Origin: JANSYP01 sp038751255
GTDB taxonomy: Bacteria; Pseudomonadota; Alphaproteobacteria; Rhodobacterales; Rhodobacteraceae
Length of the DNA: 18,225 nucleotides
NCBI GenBank assembly: GCA_038751255.1
Contig: JBCDGN010000077.1
Coordinates: forward strand, 1 to 18,225
Direction: 5' to 3'
This document shows, in pieces, positions 15,501-18,225 of the stretch. The notes under the pieces are model-generated. The model was not told where the DNA came from, searched no databases, and saw only the letters and a list, made by a program, of their open reading frames with translations. Every line of letters starts with the position of its first letter. The stretch's first letter is position 1. The translations under genes were made by a program, and so were the position numbers.

Positions 15501-15630
15501 GATTGAGACCGTCGTTGAGGCAGCCGATACTCTGCCGATGATCGGAGGTTATCTCGACGACGCCGTCGCGGTGGGTGAAACGCTTCTCGCCTTTGAAGCC
15601 CCAAGCTTGGAGCAGTTCGACTTCGTCTGA
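12565..15630 (+). CDS. Large RTX-related calcium-binding protein with 18-residue repeats, probably exported by type I secretion
   Basis: This 1021-residue protein has no Sec signal peptide. Residues 25-439 are 23 consecutive units of 18 residues (one of 19), each a calcium-binding nonapeptide (GGSGNDxLx) followed by a second nonapeptide (GYGASNxLx). Degenerate units continue at about 472-582 and 621-686. Residues about 690-775 look helical (AFAKLAKAAVFG, then AKEAFAEVKDTALSLIDYAS). One canonical RTX pair follows (GGTGNDILA, GGKGDDIYVY). The C-terminal part has the usual RTX flanking domain (LRFFVEAGKDLVIEKDG, IETLVLTDDTG) and ends with hydrophobic and acidic residues (LEQFDFV), as type I substrates often do. 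The start has AAGGA eight bases upstream. No pore-forming hydrophobic domain like that of HlyA is seen, so a surface or matrix role is as likely as a toxin. HlyB/HlyD/TolC homologues are not in the window. Confidence 0.88.
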   Translation: MGSSTSRYVSPHQTFKFYGFYSSKDAGSGNDKLYGYSLYKNYLRGGSGNDFVGGWGSVNDLRGGSGNDTVNGYGASNTLRGDSGHDALYGYGGTNTIYGGIGNDRAYGYGASNKMWGDDGYDTLKGYGAYNAAWGGNHNDALYGYGARNELYGGAHDDRLYGYGASNKLDGGTGQDKLYGHGASNHMYGQSGHDRIEAWGAWNHADGGSGNDVLIGRGAYNRLVGGSGDDRLDAIGAASNVNGGSGNDTIKGIGGTNTLRGDEGNDLIEGIGGVNHAEGGAGNDVMRGIGGVNTFFGGDGDDRMEAAGGVNVMHGGNGNDSMLAASVVATVQHGDAGDDLMVAISSANLQWGGAGQDIMGAAGSLNWQDGGNGNDVIGATGKYNVQLGGSGNDVAVAHGVGNLQYGGTGDDWLVGLGGANIQIGAEGRDWLIAGGVGNLQIGATLETAIPEEIPLLDFDLGAARAKLSGVLGSDDGIGDVMLAGGKLNIQIGGDGEDVSFAAGTGNVQATGAGADVLIGGGTGTALFGEDGEDFLLGLGRVGVQSGGEGGDVMVALERGKDAGLQTQFGGAGGDLMISKAGDGTADPWKTLVDAFKGETSNEKDDTGTAREKLLQDAPSLNLQFGGKGSDVFHVSGDMGIQSGGAGADIFLGSGSHNLSLGGANSDLLLTSGDKVNFLLGQEGEDWLMDMSAFAKLAKAAVFGHSSSEGEQTTVFDGGLFEEVGAISAKIEAIQINFAEMNPLGEVIDAGHDLLQNAKEAFAEVKDTALSLIDYASSQYFGGTGNDILALSGSDGDLVGGKGDDIYVYDFSGKGEADIDEAGLDALQEVNAYLGIAGDLVNTLTGGADGSDTLELRDAGASDASDLRFFVEAGKDLVIEKDGSALRIKNMHDAKTQIETLVLTDDTGAHSYDLAAAWQSGVFTATGADRQGGTGSDMVDQFDFAFGDDTAGQVDLSAFAGDLNETSQVDLAFAAAYEGWIETVVEAADTLPMIGGYLDDAVAVGETLLAFEAPSLEQFDFV
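12637..13881 (+). repeat. Main block of 23 tandem 18-residue coding repeats (54 bp each)
   Basis: Units run from DAGSGND through LRGGSGNDTVNGYGASNT to QIGAEGRDWLIAGGVGNL. Register is kept for the whole block except for a single extra residue at unit 17 (after SVVAT). The GGxGxD half is strongly kept; the other half is G-Y-G-A-S-N early and more aliphatic late. DNA identity between units is modest, so the array is old or under divergence rather than recently expanded. Confidence 0.9.
13978..14622 (+). repeat. Second, interrupted block of degenerate 18-residue repeats
   Basis: Units such as QIGGDGEDVSFAAGTGNV, QATGAGADVLIGGGTGTA, QFGGKGSDVFHVSGDMGI and QSGGAGADIFLGSGSHNL resume after a 32-residue break and are interrupted once (residues about 582-620, a lysine- and glutamate-rich linker). 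Many begin with Gln. The calcium motif is weaker than in the first block. Confidence 0.75.
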
Positions 15631-15663
15631 GCCCTTTGCCAGTCGCGATCCGTGTGACCAAGG

Positions 15664-15687
15664 AACGCCCCCTATTGAGGGGGCGTT
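15664..15687. terminator. Terminator hairpin between the RTX gene and tupA
   Basis: AACGCCCCC and GGGGGCGTT form a 9-bp GC-rich stem (ten pairs with the adjoining T-A) around a short loop. It lies 34 bases after the RTX stop and 27 bases before the end of convergent tupA, so it could serve both. The T tract after the stem is short on the plus strand. Confidence 0.7.
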
Positions 15688-15713
15688 GTCGCTTCGCACA
15701 AAGGCGATCAGGC

Positions 15714-16520
15714 TTAAGGTTGGGCATTGAAGGTAAAGAGCGTCTCACCATCGATGGCATAACTATCAATCAGGCCTTTGGCGCGGCCTGAGACCAGCCA
15801 GGCTTCAAGTCTCTTAGCCAATTCAGATTTCACATACGGATGTTTTGTTGAGCTCACCGGTAAGTAGGCATATTGGTTGAAGAGCGCCGGATCGCCTGCA
15901 TATAGCAACGAAAGATCGCCTTTGTTGCCGAAATTCAGCCAACTCGCCCGGTCGGATAGGATATAAGCAGTCTTTCCGGAAGCCGTGTTTAACGCCGCCC
16001 CCATCCCTGCACCGACCGAATTATACCAGCGGCCGAATGCGCGGGTGTCGAGCCCCGTTGCCGCCCAAAGACTTTGTTCTTTCTTATGGGTACCGCTGTC
16101 ATCGCCGCGACTGACAAAGGGGGCTTTGGCGTCGTGGATCCGTTCCAATGCGTCCGCCGCACTGGTGGCCTCGGCAACACCTGCGGGATCGCCGTCAGGG
16201 CCGATCAAGACGAAATCGTTATACATGATCTCGCGCCGATAGGGGGCAAACCCCTCTGCCACGAAGGCCTCCTCAGCAGATCGGGAATGGACCAGAATGG
16301 CGTCAACATCGCCTGCTTGGCCGAGCTTCAGCGCTTGTCCGGTCCCAACCACCAAAAGCTGCAGCTGCAGATCCAAGTCCTCCTCGATCGCCGGCAGCAG
16401 CACGTCAGAGAGCCCAGAATTGTGAAACGAGGTCGTCACCGCCATCTTCATCACATCTAAAGCATGGGCTGCGCCGGAGAAGACGAGCGAGACGATCACG
16501 ATGGTCAGACGCCCGATCAT
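15714..16520 (-). CDS. tupA: Tungstate ABC transporter, substrate-binding protein TupA
   Basis: This 268-residue periplasmic protein has a signal peptide (1-20, cleavage after AHA). It carries the TupA hallmarks: TTSFHNSGL near the mature N-terminus, VVGTGQALKLGQAGDVDAILVHS, MYNDFVLIGP, FVSRGDDSGTHKKE and GMGAALNTAS. The Thr/Ser-rich N-terminal motif and the Arg of SRGDDSG are the oxyanion-binding elements of this family, which prefers tungstate over molybdate. The usual signature has an acidic residue where this protein has Asn (SFHNSGL). Its ATG overlaps the tupC stop (ATGA), making it the last gene of a tupB-tupC-tupA operon. Confidence 0.92.
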   Translation of the reverse strand: MIGRLTIVIVSLVFSGAAHALDVMKMAVTTSFHNSGLSDVLLPAIEEDLDLQLQLLVVGTGQALKLGQAGDVDAILVHSRSAEEAFVAEGFAPYRREIMYNDFVLIGPDGDPAGVAEATSAADALERIHDAKAPFVSRGDDSGTHKKEQSLWAATGLDTRAFGRWYNSVGAGMGAALNTASGKTAYILSDRASWLNFGNKGDLSLLYAGDPALFNQYAYLPVSSTKHPYVKSELAKRLEAWLVSGRAKGLIDSYAIDGETLFTFNAQP

Positions 16521-17230
16521 TCCACGATGTCTCCTCTTAGAAAGGCCTGGGCTTCCGGCGTTTTGGGGCCTGCAAAAAATTGCTCCGCAGGGCCGTCTTC
16601 ATGGACTTTGCCACCCAATAAAAACACCACCCGATCGGCAAGGCGCCGGGCCTGCCCCATGTCATGAGTTGAAAGGATCATCCGCGTTCCGGCGGCCTTG
16701 GCGGTCAGCAAGAGTGCCTCTATTTCACGGATTGCGCGCCCATCCAACGCTGCACAAGGCTCATCGAGAAACACCAGTTTGGGCTCTGTGATCATGGCGC
16801 GCGCCAGCGCAAGCTTGTGCTTTTCCCCCCCCGACAGCACCGGCGCTTGGCGATCATACATCTCTGCGAGGCCAACCCGTGCCGCCCAATCTCGCGCCCG
16901 TGCGCGCACCTCAGCACGGCGCAGCCCCCGCATCGCGAGAGGATAGGCGAGATTTGCTTCGACGGTGCGGCGCAACATGATCGGGGTTTGAAAAACAAAA
17001 GCCTGATGTTCGCGCGCTTTCTCCGTCGAACAGGCCCAGCGGATCTCTCCGCTGGTGAGCCGCGCGGTCCCATGCAGAAGCCGCAGAAGCGTGGTCTTCC
17101 CAGCGCCATTCGGTCCGACCACCACGGTCGCTCCGGTCCCGTCGAGATCAAGATCGATGGGCCCCACCAGTGTTTTACCGCGCCGAGATGTCTTTGCCCC
17201 GCGCACCGTAAGGGGGAATAGATCGCTCAC
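16517..17230 (-). CDS. tupC: Tungstate ABC transporter, ATP-binding protein TupC
   Basis: This 237-residue ATPase has a Walker A GPNGAGKTT (39-47), Q-loop Gln81 (VFQTP), signature LSGGE (132-136), Walker B LVFLDEP (152-158) and H-loop His189 (STHD). It powers the importer from the cytoplasmic face. The start is a GTG at 17230 overlapping the tupB stop by four bases (GTGA), with GGGAGGGG just upstream; a longer reading from 17509 would run through tupB and is rejected. No C-terminal TOBE/molybdate regulatory domain follows, consistent with Tup rather than Mod transporters. Confidence 0.92.
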   Translation of the reverse strand: MSDLFPLTVRGAKTSRRGKTLVGPIDLDLDGTGATVVVGPNGAGKTTLLRLLHGTARLTSGEIRWACSTEKAREHQAFVFQTPIMLRRTVEANLAYPLAMRGLRRAEVRARARDWAARVGLAEMYDRQAPVLSGGEKHKLALARAMITEPKLVFLDEPCAALDGRAIREIEALLLTAKAAGTRMILSTHDMGQARRLADRVVFLLGGKVHEDGPAEQFFAGPKTPEAQAFLRGDIVE

Positions 17231-17931
17231 CAACGCCCCTCCCGTTCCGTGCCGCTCAACCAATGGATTGCAAGGTTTATCGACACTGCAATGCCGATCA
17301 GAACAAACCCAAGAGCGAGCGCCATGGCGAAATCTCCCTTCCCGGTTTCCAAAGCAATCGCAGTGGTGAGCACACGGGTCACATGATCGATATTGCCGCC
17401 GACGATCATGATCGCGCCGACCTCTCCAATACCGCGGCCAAACCCCGCGAGGGCCGCGGTCAGCAATGCACGCCGCGCGTCCCAGAGAAGCGTTTGCATC
17501 TTCTGCCACTGAGTGACGTTCATCGAAATCAAGAGATCATGATAATCCTGCCAGAGATCACGCAGGGATTGGTGCGCGATGCTGGCGATCAGTGGCACGA
17601 TGATAATGACCTGAGCGATGATCATCGCGGTTGGCGTGAACAAGAGCCCGAACACACCAAAAGGGCCTGAACGCGACAGGAGGACATAAACCGCGAGCCC
17701 GACCACCACAGGCGGCAATCCCATAAGCGCGTTCAGAACCGCGATCACAAGGCGGCGCCACCGAAAGCGGCGCACCGCGAGCAGCGCCGCCAGAGGCATC
17801 GCGATCACTGACGCCAGGATCAGAGCAGAGAACGTGATCCGCAAGCTCCGCTCTGCAATCTCGACCAACTCTGGATTGAGCGTTACGACCAGCCAAAATG
17901 CCTGGCGCAACCCCTCCCAAAGATCGACCAT
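17227..17931 (-). CDS. tupB: Tungstate ABC transporter, permease TupB
   Basis: This 234-residue permease has about five or six membrane segments (for example LRITFSALILASVIAMPLAA, PPVVVGLAVYVLL, TAMIIAQVIIIVPLIASI, LALGFVLIGIAVSINLAI). It has the cytoplasmic coupling motif FGRGIGEVGAIMIVGGN, typical of Tup and related oxyanion permeases. The start at 17931 has GGAAGGAGG eight bases upstream; the in-frame ATG at 17979 does not. First gene of the operon. Confidence 0.92.
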   Translation of the reverse strand: MVDLWEGLRQAFWLVVTLNPELVEIAERSLRITFSALILASVIAMPLAALLAVRRFRWRRLVIAVLNALMGLPPVVVGLAVYVLLSRSGPFGVFGLLFTPTAMIIAQVIIIVPLIASIAHQSLRDLWQDYHDLLISMNVTQWQKMQTLLWDARRALLTAALAGFGRGIGEVGAIMIVGGNIDHVTRVLTTAIALETGKGDFAMALALGFVLIGIAVSINLAIHWLSGTEREGRW

Positions 17932-17954
17932 GCGTCGATCCTCCTTCCTCGCGC

Positions 17955-17974
17955 GCCAAGACTGACAGCTTGGC
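17955..17974. promoter_or_regulatory. Dyad in the tupB leader
   Basis: GCCAAG and CTTGGC flank ACTGACAG (itself containing CTG-A-CAG), giving a near-perfect 20-bp dyad that ends 24 bases before the tupB ATG, just upstream of its ribosome binding site. It could be an operator for a tungstate-responsive regulator or an RNA hairpin affecting translation. It does not match the ModE consensus as I know it, and I recognise no Moco/tungsten-cofactor riboswitch. Confidence 0.35.
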
Positions 17975-18087
17975 AACACATTGACCAGAGAGGTTTTTCC
18001 GCTCTCATTGCGCGAGCCGCTCCTTTGGTCAGCATGATAGAAAGTCTTGTGTTTCCGTCTCTGGCCGTGCCTGTGAAGCGTGCGCTA

Positions 18088-18225
18088 GAGCGTTTCAGGG
18101 TTTCACGGAAGCGTAACCTGCGTTTTCGAAGTCGTTTGCGCATTCCTGGGGTGTGAAGCGATCGAGAACGGCGCCGACTGTTCGCCAAAGGGTGTCTCGT
18201 GTCCGCGCGGTAGCGGCCCGCATCC
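18088..18225 (-). mobile_element. End of an IS630-family insertion sequence (continues beyond the window)
   Basis: The boundary is placed at a TA dinucleotide (18086-18087), the target duplicated by IS630-family elements, next to GAGCGTTTCAGG, within which the transposase stop codon lies. The exact end and the inverted repeat partner cannot be confirmed because the other end is outside the window. Confidence 0.5.
18095..18225 (-). CDS. IS630-family transposase, C-terminal 42 residues (partial)
   Basis: The reading frame entering from the right edge encodes ARTRDTLWRTVGAVLDRFTP, then QECANDFENAGYASVKP and a TGA stop. The pattern LWRTVG, then a helix, then TPxECxNxFxxAGY is the typical end of alphaproteobacterial IS630-type DDE transposases. 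The catalytic DDE residues are outside the window, so whether the element is intact cannot be judged. It reads toward tupB, on the same strand. Confidence 0.8.
   Translation of the reverse strand, partial: MRAATARTRDTLWRTVGAVLDRFTPQECANDFENAGYASVKP

Noticed and set aside
17231..17509. N-terminal extension of TupC
   Set aside because: It is the shadow of tupB in another frame; a GTG with a strong Shine-Dalgarno at 17230 gives the normal ABC ATPase start.
17883..18188. 101-codon minus-strand open frame crossing the IS end and the tupB start
   Set aside because: Spans two unrelated sequences (the IS630 end and the tupB leader) in a frame different from both real genes.

Overview
The window reads as chromosomal DNA of an alphaproteobacterium, most likely a Rhodobacteraceae (roseobacter-type) member. 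The reasons are moderately high GC, gene content (NAD-linked formate dehydrogenase, a folB product of about 297 residues, a TupABC tungstate importer, RTX-type calcium-binding proteins) and strong purine-rich ribosome binding sites. No rRNA, CRISPR array or plasmid/phage replication gene is visible.

Left third (1-7706), C1/CoA metabolism. The minus strand carries a formate dehydrogenase: the N-terminal third of the catalytic subunit (cut by the window edge), one base after a fused NuoE-NuoF-type beta subunit. This two-subunit layout matches tungsten-dependent Fdh1 of Methylorubrum extorquens. A LysR regulator lies just upstream on the same strand. Divergent from it is a plus-strand operon of four tightly packed genes: a divergent succinyl-CoA synthetase-like pair (beta, alpha), a PIG3-type quinone oxidoreductase and a two-domain dihydroneopterin aldolase. 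The CoA ligase pair keeps its catalytic histidine and metal site but has rewritten acyl-substrate loops, so it probably does not act on succinate. The 116-bp divergent promoter holds dyads suitable for LysR binding.

Middle (7755-9145). A tRNA-Arg(CCT) gene is followed by roughly 400 bp with no convincing gene, then a small secreted cysteine-containing protein of unknown function and a GlsB/YeaQ-type membrane protein.

Right-centre (9192-15630). A membrane histidine kinase (7TMR-DISM-like sensor) and a NarL-type response regulator are head to head with essentially no space between start codons. Downstream of the regulator come two inverted repeats, a HlyC/RtxC-like lysine acyltransferase lacking the canonical catalytic histidine, and a 1021-residue RTX-related protein. 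The latter is built largely of 18-residue units in which only one half of each unit carries the calcium-binding GGxGxD motif, while the other half carries a G-Y-G-A-x-N motif. This module is the most unusual part of the window. No type I secretion genes lie beside it.

Right edge (15664-18225). A terminator hairpin separates the RTX gene from a convergent minus-strand tupB-tupC-tupA operon, genes linked by 4-nt overlaps, encoding an ABC importer for tungstate. This could supply the metal for the formate dehydrogenase about 13 kb away. The window ends in the 3' end of an IS630-family transposase whose apparent end lies about 160 bp upstream of tupB.
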